Below, one piece after another: positions 53,263-62,900 of a stretch of 64,000 nt of DNA (its first letter is position 1; every line of letters begins with the position of its first letter). Both the position numbers and the translations under genes were made by a program. Below the pieces are notes generated by a model. It saw only the letters and a program-made list of their open reading frames with translations, was not told where the DNA came from and did no database searches. The stretch is from [Flexibacter] sp. ATCC 35208 (lineage in GTDB: Bacteria > Bacteroidota > Bacteroidia > Chitinophagales > Chitinophagaceae): contig NZ_MTKN01000026.1 in the NCBI RefSeq assembly GCF_001975825.1, positions 20,753 through 84,752 of the forward strand, given 5' to 3'.

Positions 53263-55671
53263 TTAATTCGCCCTGTTCAGGATATCTTCATTCTCCAGTT
53301 TTTTGCCTGCGGCTTCTTTCACGGTTCGTTTACCGAAATTATATACTAACCCCAACGCTACTCTGCGGCTATCGTAGTAGCTGTAGAAGCGCGACTGCAG
53401 ATTACTCGTTTTCAGATTAAATCCGTTAATGTCTTCTTTGAAGATATCAGCAACAGATACAACATATTGTAACTTTTTATTAAACAGATTTCCCTTCAAA
53501 GCTATTCTTGAGAAATTGCGGCGGCGGGAGGTGGCCAGACCATAAGCTCTTGGAGAGCGATAGTTAAACGTCATGTCCAGCTTCAGATCTCCCGGTAATG
53601 ACCAGGTATTGTTAATACCAAACACCCAGGCAAAACCGTCTATTTCAATATTTTCAATACCCAGCAGGCCATTTGCAGTGTAGAAGTTACCGCGCACAAA
53701 AGCAGTCCCCTGCCACCACGACGCAATGTCATAATTATAGCTCACGTTTCCGGAATAGTTGGCTGAATTGAGATTGATGGTTTGCCAGATGGTAGTACCT
53801 TCACTTTGTCTGGGCAATTGCGCAAATGCGTTTTTATTATGCGTATATTCCAACTCCAGGAAAAGCTTATTGCGAATATTGCTATTCAGATTGACCAGGT
53901 CTGTATATAATGGTTTTAACGCAGGGTTTCCTGCCAATATAGTATAATCATCAAGATAATACTGATAAGGCGTCAGCTCCATAAAAGAAGCACGATTGAT
54001 TGTCCTTCGGTAAGAGCCTGTTAGCTGGTAATCCCTGCTAAAAGTTTGCTGAATAATCAGCGAGGGGAACAAATCTGTAAAGTTCCTGTCATATACCCCT
54101 TTTACGTTCATCTCTGTCTTCTCTCCTCTTACACCCGCACTGATAGAAGTTTTGGCAATTGCTTTCTGTACGTTTACATAACCAGCGGCAATATGCTCAT
54201 TATATTTATTGTGGAAAGTAAAATCAGGCGCAATCACCCACTCATCATTTTGATGCAATTCCTGGGAAGGATCGGAGGTTAATTCTGAGAAACTATACTT
54301 CAAGCCGAGATTTAATTTCCAATTTTTCATAAAAGGAAGCTGCCAGTCGAGCTGCCCGACCAGGATAGATGAGTGACTGGGATTAGTATTGCGCACGACC
54401 GGCCGCCGCGTCAGAATATCACCTTCGGGGCTCAGCACATTCTGGAACCTCATTTCGTTTACAACTAACTTATCGACAGGCGTATATATGACTACAGCAT
54501 CCATTCTTTTCCCCATACTATCCAGTTTCCACCTGTAGTTTAAGCTGTAATTAACAATATTGGTCTTACCATGCACGTCCTGTAAGCTGCGAAGTACGGA
54601 ATCTGTCGTACCATTTATACTCCTGGAAAAGGCGACCTTGTTATCCCACAAGGTACCGGGGCGTACTTTTTTCAGGTTAAAGTCAACCAGCATACTTAAA
54701 GTATGCCGGGGGTGTACCTGGTATTCTACAACAACCTGGCCTGATATCGTACGATTTTTAAAAAGTTCTACAGGTGTCTCGTTCAGCACCACGGATTTAC
54801 TATCCAGCTGTAACACCCGGTATCCATTATTCTGTACCTGTTTATCGCCAATGGCATAGTTTAGGTTACCATTTACAACCAGCCTCTGTTTACGGTATGT
54901 CAGGTTGACCCCGCCATTGCCGTTTGCATAGATCCCCTGCGAGATATTGCCGTTCAATGTACCGGTCAGTCCCTGTAATTGTCCTTTCCTGGTTATTATA
55001 TTAATCACCGCTTCTGCAGAAGCATCATACTGTGAAGACGGACTGGTAATAAATTCTATTTTCTCAATGTCCTGACCTGACATGGTCTCCAGTATAGAGC
55101 TAACCGTTTCCTTAGGTTTAGGTATATTATCCACCATTACGAGAATATTATACTTCCCGTTAATTGAAATATCTTCACCTTCTACATCCATAAAAGGCAG
55201 TGCACGAAAAATGTCCATCAAGTTTGCTGTCTGGAAGGTACTGGCAGCCACGTTAAAAATAAAACGATCGGCCCGCCGCTCTACTGCCTTCTGTCTTGAA
55301 GCCACGACTAACTCATTCAATGTGGTACTCTTTTTAGACAACATTATTCTACCGGCATCATATTCGGGATGAGCTGCATTTACTTCGAAAGGACCACTGT
55401 AACGTGGCACAAACCCCACGTAACTCACCAATAAAAGATACTGTCCATAAGGAAGATCCTTCACTACAAATTTCCCTTTCTCATCTGTAAACGCCCTACC
55501 GACATTAAGGCTATCTGGCTGCTTTACCAGGCTGACAGAGGCAAAAGGCACACCAGTACCAGCATCTTCAGTGATCTCGCCCTTCACTAATCCTTGTGCA
55601 TGGGTATAAGACAACAAAAAAAGAAAGCATAACAAAAAGCAGATGGGCTTTGCAAAAAAAACAGGGTTCAT
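53263..55671 (-). CDS. Outer-membrane beta-barrel receptor in the NRPS operon
   Basis: The 802-residue product has a signal peptide (KPICFLLCFLFLLSYTHAQ) and a CarboxypepD_reg-like domain (VKGEITEDAGTGVPFASVSLV...VSYVGFVP). The plug-like domain contains FRALPFMDVEGEDISINGKYNILVMVDNIPKP and FITSPSSQYDASAEAVINIITRKG. A large OMP_b-brl_3 barrel follows. It is the last gene before the terminator, 96 bp after the M28 peptidase gene. In this setting it could move the peptide product or its metal complex across the outer membrane; that is inference from position. Confidence 0.88.
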   Translation of the reverse strand: MNPVFFAKPICFLLCFLFLLSYTHAQGLVKGEITEDAGTGVPFASVSLVKQPDSLNVGRAFTDEKGKFVVKDLPYGQYLLLVSYVGFVPRYSGPFEVNAAHPEYDAGRIMLSKKSTTLNELVVASRQKAVERRADRFIFNVAASTFQTANLMDIFRALPFMDVEGEDISINGKYNILVMVDNIPKPKETVSSILETMSGQDIEKIEFITSPSSQYDASAEAVINIITRKGQLQGLTGTLNGNISQGIYANGNGGVNLTYRKQRLVVNGNLNYAIGDKQVQNNGYRVLQLDSKSVVLNETPVELFKNRTISGQVVVEYQVHPRHTLSMLVDFNLKKVRPGTLWDNKVAFSRSINGTTDSVLRSLQDVHGKTNIVNYSLNYRWKLDSMGKRMDAVVIYTPVDKLVVNEMRFQNVLSPEGDILTRRPVVRNTNPSHSSILVGQLDWQLPFMKNWKLNLGLKYSFSELTSDPSQELHQNDEWVIAPDFTFHNKYNEHIAAGYVNVQKAIAKTSISAGVRGEKTEMNVKGVYDRNFTDLFPSLIIQQTFSRDYQLTGSYRRTINRASFMELTPYQYYLDDYTILAGNPALKPLYTDLVNLNSNIRNKLFLELEYTHNKNAFAQLPRQSEGTTIWQTINLNSANYSGNVSYNYDIASWWQGTAFVRGNFYTANGLLGIENIEIDGFAWVFGINNTWSLPGDLKLDMTFNYRSPRAYGLATSRRRNFSRIALKGNLFNKKLQYVVSVADIFKEDINGFNLKTSNLQSRFYSYYDSRRVALGLVYNFGKRTVKEAAGKKLENEDILNRAN

Positions 55672-55767
55672 TCTCTTCTCTGGTTATTAAGTTTTGGTCA
55701 AATTTTGTTTGGATTGTAACCGGCTAAACTTTGGGCTTAAAAGTAAAGTACAGTATTTACTACGACA

Positions 55768-58044
55768 TTACAAGACTATGGTTTGCTTAATTTGAGTAGT
55801 ATTACTCATATAACCAGGCGCATAGATCATATTAGACGGCAATTTTTTACGCAGCAATGTTTCCGGTAGCCCTATCTTACGGTCTATTAGTGTCAACCTG
55901 GCTTCCTGTCCTGCATCGCAACTAAAAGTGACCAGCACGCCCTCTGCAGGGGGTGCGTAAAATGAGATCATTTCATTGCCCATTTTACGGACAATAGCCC
56001 TTTCGGCCAACAAGTCCAACATAGCATGAGCCGGCAGGAAAAGATCAAAGGAATTCGTTGCTACCCCCGGTGTAACCAACACACGAATATACCTTTTGTC
56101 TTGTTTTATTTCATCATGTAAAACGGAGAGCTGGCAGGTAGCCATCTGCAACATTGGAGCCGCCGATTTCCATACATAAAAACCGGACCTGGGATAAAAC
56201 TCTGTAAAAGATGCTTTCTTTCCTGCAGATAGATAGGTACCATTCCAGGCATCTTTGTGCTTTTGTGTTGCAACCCATAAGGCTTTACCACCATCCTTGT
56301 CTATTGCATACATCAATTGTGTCTGTAAGGGATAACGCTTATTGTATAACGAGGTGAATTGCCCGGCCAGTAATCCTGCAATGACCAGCATAATGGCCGC
56401 TATAAACAAAAGCCTCCTGCTGTGAGCACCAATCCGGCCAATCCACGGCACCAGCAGTGGGATAAAAAAACTGGCAAACAACGCCGAAGGGTAAGTCATA
56501 CCAAGCCCAAATATTACAAACAGTATATACACAAAAGGAACCCACAAAGCTACAGGCAAAATAAGCATCAATACGCAGGAAATAGTGTAAGAAAGCGCGC
56601 CCGACTGATAGTCTATTCCCGCAACAAACAGCACTATATACACCACAAATGTGCCCAACAAAGGAATGTAGAGTATATATGCGGCAGAAGGCAACACCAC
56701 TTTCACCGCAATCATCAACAATATCCACACAACCAATGCACCAGCCAGCAGGCTCTCTTCCTTCCCCCTGTTGAATGCTTTGCCAAAAAACAAAACAAAT
56801 GCCAGCAGTACAAGCCCGATAACCGTGATAAGATAATAATTTGAATTATAGAAAATACTGCCATAATAATTTGCATAATAAGGATAAACAGCAAATACGA
56901 GCCATTGTAGTCCCCACACCAGCAACATTACTAATAATACAGCTCCTGTTAACCTGCCAATTCCTGACAACAGAGGTCGCAAAAAGAGCCTTCGCTTCCG
57001 GATACCGACACTGATAAATACGATGAACAGCACCAGCGTAATCCCCAAAAATATATTATCACAAATACCTGAATAAATAATAAGCCTGCCTGGCAACAGA
57101 TTAAAAAAGACCACATGATCCTTCTGCCGGATAGATAGATCAAGGTTCCCAAAGTGACGAGCCATACCGAACATCAGGTCTCCTTCATGCTGTAAACTTC
57201 TCAGGTCAAAGTTTTCAGGAACATCCGCCATACTATGATAATAAGAATAACCGCTAAAGAAAGCAGTATTCAGCCCAGGTGCGCCATTAGACTTTAACAC
57301 TGTAAAATCGGAATTATTGGGCATCTGGCGATACACTTCATAAGCCATCGAATTGGCCATGGGCAGGCGTACTGCTTTCGCAAATTCGTGCATCAGCCAG
57401 CCATTAGCCCCCGAATTCTCATAAGTAAAATTAATGCCAGTGTTACCACGTGCGTCAAAATTCAATATCAGCCCCAAATCGCCAACATCTCCATTGTGGT
57501 GCATAAACATTTCTGCCCCCAGCTGCCCGGGCTCTTCCAGGTCAGAAAACAGGAAAAGTATATCATTCTTCAACGGCGGTCCCTCTTGAAGCAAACGTAT
57601 CGTTTCCAGCATGGCAGCTACCGCCGATCCGTTATCTGCAGCGCCAGGTGTATTAGGCTGAGAATCATAATGACCCGCGATCAGAACAGTTTTACCGGCG
57701 CCTGTTCCTTTTAGTCTGACGAGAAGATTCTTCGCACTGCCAGCTATCAGCTTGTCTTTGTAGTATTGTAAGCCTGTACCGATTTGTTCAACAGGGTCCA
57801 GCCCCAGGTCCTCACAATAGGACATCAGGTAGTCAAATACTTTGTCATTAGCCGGTGTGCCTGCACTATGTGGTACCTCCGCTATCTTTCCGAGATGCTT
57901 AAAAGCCCGCTGTGCAGAAAAAACACTTTCATTGCCCGTTTCGGGCACAACCGCCGGCGGGTCAATGCCCCTGAGGAAAAACCAGCTGCCTAAAAGGAAA
58001 AAAAAGAGCACTGAAAGAGCAAGTTTATTTTTGGACAATTGCAT
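55768..58044 (-). CDS. Membrane-anchored M28 metallopeptidase (ERMP1-like)
   Basis: The 758-residue product has an N-terminal anchor (LALSVLFFFLLGSWFFL). The M28 catalytic domain at about 45-310 has the full zinc set: His125 and Asp127 (AGHYDSQ), Asp137 (AADNGS), Glu170/171 (SDLEEPG), Asp197 (NFDARG) and His270 (YYHSMAD). Eight or nine membrane helices follow (about 330-600), then a soluble C-terminal domain, as in the ERMP1/Pff1 group. The active site should face the periplasm. It begins 3 bp after the nucleotidyltransferase gene stop, so it may trim or inactivate the NRPS product. Confidence 0.88.
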   Translation of the reverse strand: MQLSKNKLALSVLFFFLLGSWFFLRGIDPPAVVPETGNESVFSAQRAFKHLGKIAEVPHSAGTPANDKVFDYLMSYCEDLGLDPVEQIGTGLQYYKDKLIAGSAKNLLVRLKGTGAGKTVLIAGHYDSQPNTPGAADNGSAVAAMLETIRLLQEGPPLKNDILFLFSDLEEPGQLGAEMFMHHNGDVGDLGLILNFDARGNTGINFTYENSGANGWLMHEFAKAVRLPMANSMAYEVYRQMPNNSDFTVLKSNGAPGLNTAFFSGYSYYHSMADVPENFDLRSLQHEGDLMFGMARHFGNLDLSIRQKDHVVFFNLLPGRLIIYSGICDNIFLGITLVLFIVFISVGIRKRRLFLRPLLSGIGRLTGAVLLVMLLVWGLQWLVFAVYPYYANYYGSIFYNSNYYLITVIGLVLLAFVLFFGKAFNRGKEESLLAGALVVWILLMIAVKVVLPSAAYILYIPLLGTFVVYIVLFVAGIDYQSGALSYTISCVLMLILPVALWVPFVYILFVIFGLGMTYPSALFASFFIPLLVPWIGRIGAHSRRLLFIAAIMLVIAGLLAGQFTSLYNKRYPLQTQLMYAIDKDGGKALWVATQKHKDAWNGTYLSAGKKASFTEFYPRSGFYVWKSAAPMLQMATCQLSVLHDEIKQDKRYIRVLVTPGVATNSFDLFLPAHAMLDLLAERAIVRKMGNEMISFYAPPAEGVLVTFSCDAGQEARLTLIDRKIGLPETLLRKKLPSNMIYAPGYMSNTTQIKQTIVL

Positions 58045-58047
58045 TCC

Positions 58048-59922
58048 TTAATAATTATTATGTTTCAAATTTTTCGACACGAACCGGTATACTGTTTCTT
58101 CCAGTTCTTCATTGATTTCAAAACCCTTTTCTGCCGCTACCTGGTGCGATAGCGCCCTGTAAATATCCAGCGATTTCAGTACTGCTTTCTGCATCTGTTC
58201 TATATCGCTATGCAGAAATGTTTGCATCAATTCATTAACCAGCGATGCATCACACCATTGCTGCATTTTTCTACCGTTATAAAAAACATCTTTTTGGGGA
58301 TTGTGTAATTGAGCAAACCATTCCACCATTTCCACGAGGAGTTTCTTGGCAAGATTATCCAGTACCATCACTGCATACACAAAATCCCCCCTTTTGAGCT
58401 TGATCTCCATGTTATAGTTCGTTTGCCAGAACTGATGGTAATTTTTATAGAACAAATCTCTATTCAACCTGTAATGATCCGGTACGTTGCTATGCTCCTG
58501 CATTATACGTTCTATCACATCCGTCACCCCAATCTTGTCATATAAGATTTCATAGCCTCTTTTTACCATATCATAGAAAGCTTCAGTGGTATATTTAGCT
58601 AATCTTTTTTTTCGGGCAGGCATCGAGAATAAGACCCGGTAATCTTTCAGCGAAAGATAACGTTTAACAGTTCTGAAGCGGGCTTCATTTAAGAGTACTA
58701 TATCAATGCAAAGACCATTCTCCAGCAACACCAGTACAATATGCTCCTCCATATTTCTACGTACAAATACTGATTGTACATTATGAAAACAGCGCTTCCA
58801 GATTTCTGTATTCAGGTACTCTCTGAGGTCTGTGGTAAAAACATATAAATCCAGGTCTGAAAATCTATCCGGGTTTTGGCTCCCCGTCGACCCGAAAGAG
58901 ATAATTGCTTTGAGGTCATTTTTTACTGCTGCTAAGTTTCTTATCTGGGTTATCGCAGTCCTGATCTTATCTTCTGCAGGCTCTTCACTTAATCCCTGTA
59001 TTACAAAACGGAATACTTTTCCCTCCAGTGCTTCGTTCAATGGAAAGTTGAACTTTTGCGCAATTTGATGAGCCACTTCTCTGTAAACAGTCATTGTGTT
59101 CAACAATGCCGTTTTCATTTCCTCTTTCCCTGGATGCAGAAAAACGCCGTATAATTTTTCTACTATTCCCGGATTACACCATTGGCGGATCTTTGCTCCA
59201 TGGTAAAATACATCCGTCTTAGGTTTCTTTTCGCTGGTCAGCACCTGCCATTCCAGCATCCTTACCAGGTTCTTTTTAATCACATTGTCCAATACAATAA
59301 CCGCATAAAAAAAATCATCTCTCATCAACTTGGCATAGATCTTATAACAGGTATGCCAGAACTGGCTATAGTTTTGCAGAAAAATCACTTCATTAAAAGT
59401 AGTGGTACGATCCTGTTTGCCATCATACTCCCGAAAAATAATATCCACATCCCGGCGGATATTGATCCTGTCAAACAAAATATCATAGCCACGTTTGAGA
59501 TAATAATGAAAAGTATAGGTGCTTTCATCAATCTGCCTGATCAACCAATCCGGTATTAATTTGTCTACACCATATTTTCTAAGCCTGAAATACCAGATTC
59601 CCTTCCTGAAGCTCTGGCTATCTACGATAATGATATCGAGTGATAACCCGTTTTTCAACTTTATCCTGTTAAAGAGTACATTATCTATAACATCTTTGAT
59701 GACCACCCTCGACAAAACAGGTTCGAAGCCTGCCAGCCATGCATTATTTCCTTCATTCAGATACCTACGTGTATCTGTTGTAAAAAGAAACAAGTCCAGA
59801 TCAGAGTATTCATCCTGTTTTCCACCGCTAGAGGAGCCGAAAGAAATAATGGCCTTTACGTCGCTGTGACGATGTGCAAAGGCATTAAAAGCTGCAACTG
59901 CCGATGCAATTTTCTCCTGCAT
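58048..59922 (-). CDS. Tandem-duplicated ANT(6)/AadS-like nucleotidyltransferase
   Basis: The ATG at 59922 gives 624 residues; the open frame runs further upstream into the NRPS stop. Two homologous halves each carry the aminoglycoside adenylyltransferase plan. Copy 1 has FGSSSGGKQDEYSDLDLFLF (Gly29-Ser30, Asp41, Asp43); copy 2 has FGSTGSQNPDRFSDLDLYVF (Gly344-Ser345, Asp356, Asp358). Each is followed by a helical ANT(6)-like C-terminal domain (FWHTCYKIYAKLMRDDFFYAVIVLDNVIKKNLVRMLEW; FWQTNYNMEIKLKRGDFVYAVMVLDNLAKKLLVEMVEW). Both sites keep the GS...DxD residues, so both may be active. It is placed 13 bp after the NRPS and 3 bp before the peptidase. Nucleotidylation of the NRPS product or of an intermediate is inferred; antibiotic resistance is the alternative. 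Confidence 0.88.
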   Translation of the reverse strand: MQEKIASAVAAFNAFAHRHSDVKAIISFGSSSGGKQDEYSDLDLFLFTTDTRRYLNEGNNAWLAGFEPVLSRVVIKDVIDNVLFNRIKLKNGLSLDIIIVDSQSFRKGIWYFRLRKYGVDKLIPDWLIRQIDESTYTFHYYLKRGYDILFDRINIRRDVDIIFREYDGKQDRTTTFNEVIFLQNYSQFWHTCYKIYAKLMRDDFFYAVIVLDNVIKKNLVRMLEWQVLTSEKKPKTDVFYHGAKIRQWCNPGIVEKLYGVFLHPGKEEMKTALLNTMTVYREVAHQIAQKFNFPLNEALEGKVFRFVIQGLSEEPAEDKIRTAITQIRNLAAVKNDLKAIISFGSTGSQNPDRFSDLDLYVFTTDLREYLNTEIWKRCFHNVQSVFVRRNMEEHIVLVLLENGLCIDIVLLNEARFRTVKRYLSLKDYRVLFSMPARKKRLAKYTTEAFYDMVKRGYEILYDKIGVTDVIERIMQEHSNVPDHYRLNRDLFYKNYHQFWQTNYNMEIKLKRGDFVYAVMVLDNLAKKLLVEMVEWFAQLHNPQKDVFYNGRKMQQWCDASLVNELMQTFLHSDIEQMQKAVLKSLDIYRALSHQVAAEKGFEINEELEETVYRFVSKNLKHNNY

Positions 59923-59935
59923 ATTTCTATTTTTG

Positions 59936-62900
59936 TTAAAAATTAAAATCAATATTTATCGTATCGCTGCTACTTTCTTTTATGAGCATCATCTTATATT
60001 CATCAGGTAATTGGGCAGGGTTAACTGTTACTTCGGCTGCGAGCTTGCAATAGCGTGCTATTAGTAGTTGAACAGCGTCGCTGCTAAATATATCTGCGTC
60101 ATAAACTACTTCACACGCGATCTCATCCTGTTGTTCCCGGAAATTAAATACCAGCGGGAAACGGCTTACCCTCACATCCAGCGGGAATGGCTCAAGCGAT
60201 AATTCATTCATCTCTTTGATCGCGTTAGCTAAAGATTCAAATGGTTGATATACGATCATGATATCGAAGTATGCATTTGCCCTTTCAGGCAGATTATACG
60301 CATACATAGCCGCCTGGCGGATTGTTTGACCTGTTTCTTTTAGTAACACCAGGAAATCTTTATCAGGGTCAATACGACTTCTCAACATACATGTATTTGC
60401 ATACATCCCTAACTGGCTCTCTGAACCCGGCACATCCCTACCTGCGGTAACAGTCCCGATACAACTATCCCTGCTTCCATCGTATTTATAAAGCAGCAGT
60501 TGAAATAAAGCGGTGATGACTGTAAATGTAGTAGTCCCCTGCTCTCTCGCCAATTGTCGCAAATGGGAGGTTTCCAGCGCCGGGAATGCAAACTGGTATT
60601 GCCTTCCTTTGAATGACATCACCCTACTGTTACGTTCGTTCATCAGAACAGGCCGTGGGATGTATTCACTGAGCTGTTCATCCCAGTAAGCTATCGCCGC
60701 TTTATCTTCAGCGGCTACTTTACCCAACCAAGCGCTGTAGTCCTTAAACTGATAAGACATGGAAGGAACAGAACGTCCGTTATAGATAGCTATTAATTCC
60801 TGTAGTAATACTTCTACCGACCATCCATCCATTATCAGGTGATGCGTTACGAATACCAATATATTCTCCGGTCTAACCAGCGCTACCCGGAATAAGAGAT
60901 CCCGTTCCAGGTCAAAAGGCCGGTGAACGAATTCATCTGTCAGCAGCACTGCATTTCCCTCTAATTGTACTATCTGAAGGTCTCCAAAAGCCTTGATGTG
61001 TTGATAAGGGATTCCGTCATGTTCAATAAAATTGGTGCGCATGATTTCGTGCCTCGCTGCTATTGATAATAAGGCTTTACGTAAGGCTACAAGGTCCAAC
61101 GGACCTTGTACAAGAAACGCAGCCGACATATTGTACGCAGCAGCTGCCCTTCTCTGTTGCGATAATAACCAAATATGATATTGGGCACGTGTAACGGGGT
61201 AATACCGGGCTGCTTCTGCGATAGGAATCACTGTCACTTTAGTGGCAAGTTGTTCCATCTGAACGGATTGCAGACGGATAGTGGGGTGTTCGAATACATC
61301 TGTTATCGTGAAGCCGGCACCCCACTCTTTATTTATCAGGCTAACCAGTTTTACGGCACTTAAAGAATGCCCTCCCAGCGAAAAAAAATGATCATCTATC
61401 CCTATCTGTTCCACTCCCAGCACCTGTCGCCAATACACTAATAATTTTATTGCATTTACCGGATATAATTCAACCACCGGATTACCCACCGAAGCAGACC
61501 GGATTTCCCTTTCAGACAAAGCCTTCCGGTCAATTTTACGATTAGGCGTTAAAGGGTACGCATCAAGGTATATCAATACCTGCGGTACCATATAAGTAGG
61601 TAAAGCCGCTTTCAGTAACGACAGTATTTCTTTTTCAGGAATAGGTTCACCTACCGGAATCATATAAGCAACCAGAAATGCTTCCTGCATAGCTGGCCTA
61701 CTTGATACGACCACTGCCTCCCTTATTCCCTCTATACCTGCAAGTTTACTTTCTATATCTCCCAGCTCAATCCTATATCCTCTTATTTTCACCTGGTTAT
61801 CTGTACGACCCAGGAAAATGAGCTCTCCGTTGAACGCTCTCCTGCCAGTATCACCTGTTCTATAAATTCTTTCTCCATTCCGCAATAAGAATGCCTGATC
61901 TGTCAGAACATTATTCTTATAATATCCGATGGCTAATCCTGCTCCTCCTATATAAATGTCTCCTTCTGCGCCTAACGGCATGCGGTTCATCCATTTATCG
62001 AGTATGTATATACTTGTGTTATCAATAGGATGACCTATACAACTACATTCTGCGGGCCGGCGTATCCTTTTCACAGATGACCAGATAGTCGTCTCTGTCG
62101 GCCCATACATATTCCATAATTCATCTGTATGATTCAGCAGCTTTTCTGCCAGCGCTTCGCCAAGTACATCCCCTCCGCAAAGGCATTTGAGACCGGAGGC
62201 TCCTTCCCAGCCGGCATTAAATAGCAGCTGATAAAAAGACGGGGTCGCCTGTATAATATTGGGCTTAACAGTAGCCATTGTATGCAGCAGTTTATCGGGA
62301 TCTGCCAATATTTCTGCGGTAGCGACATATACACTGGCGCCGGAGATCAAAGGAAGCAGGAGTTCCAGGATTGCAATATCAAATGAGTAAGTTGTCACTG
62401 CAAATAAGGTATCTGTATAGCTGATACCAGGCGAATGCTGCATGCTAAACAGGAAGTTGGAAAGCGCCGCGTGAGAAATTTCCACCCCTTTGGGATTGCC
62501 CGTTGAGCCGGAAGTATAAATGATATAGGCGGCATCTGTCAGTACACTATTATCTTCAATACCGGCTATCCCGCCTGTCAATAATGTTGCTACATCCAAC
62601 ACCTCCAGCTCAAAGCTTGTCGTCCGGTCAGTAATGAGTAATTGTGCACCACTGTGTCGTACTATGTACTCCAGTCTTTCGGTGGGAAACGCAGGATCCA
62701 GTGGTATAAAGGCCCTCCCGCTTCTCAAAATGCCCAACAACACGAGGGGTAAGGTTGCAGAGCGATCCATTAAAACAGCAACTGGCGCCCGGTCCTGCCT
62801 GCAGTTAAGATGCCCTGCCACCAGTTGAGAAAGCCTGTTCAGTTCCCCGTAGCTGTAAGCCAGATGCTCATCTCTCAGTGCAATATCTTCCGGTGCATAC

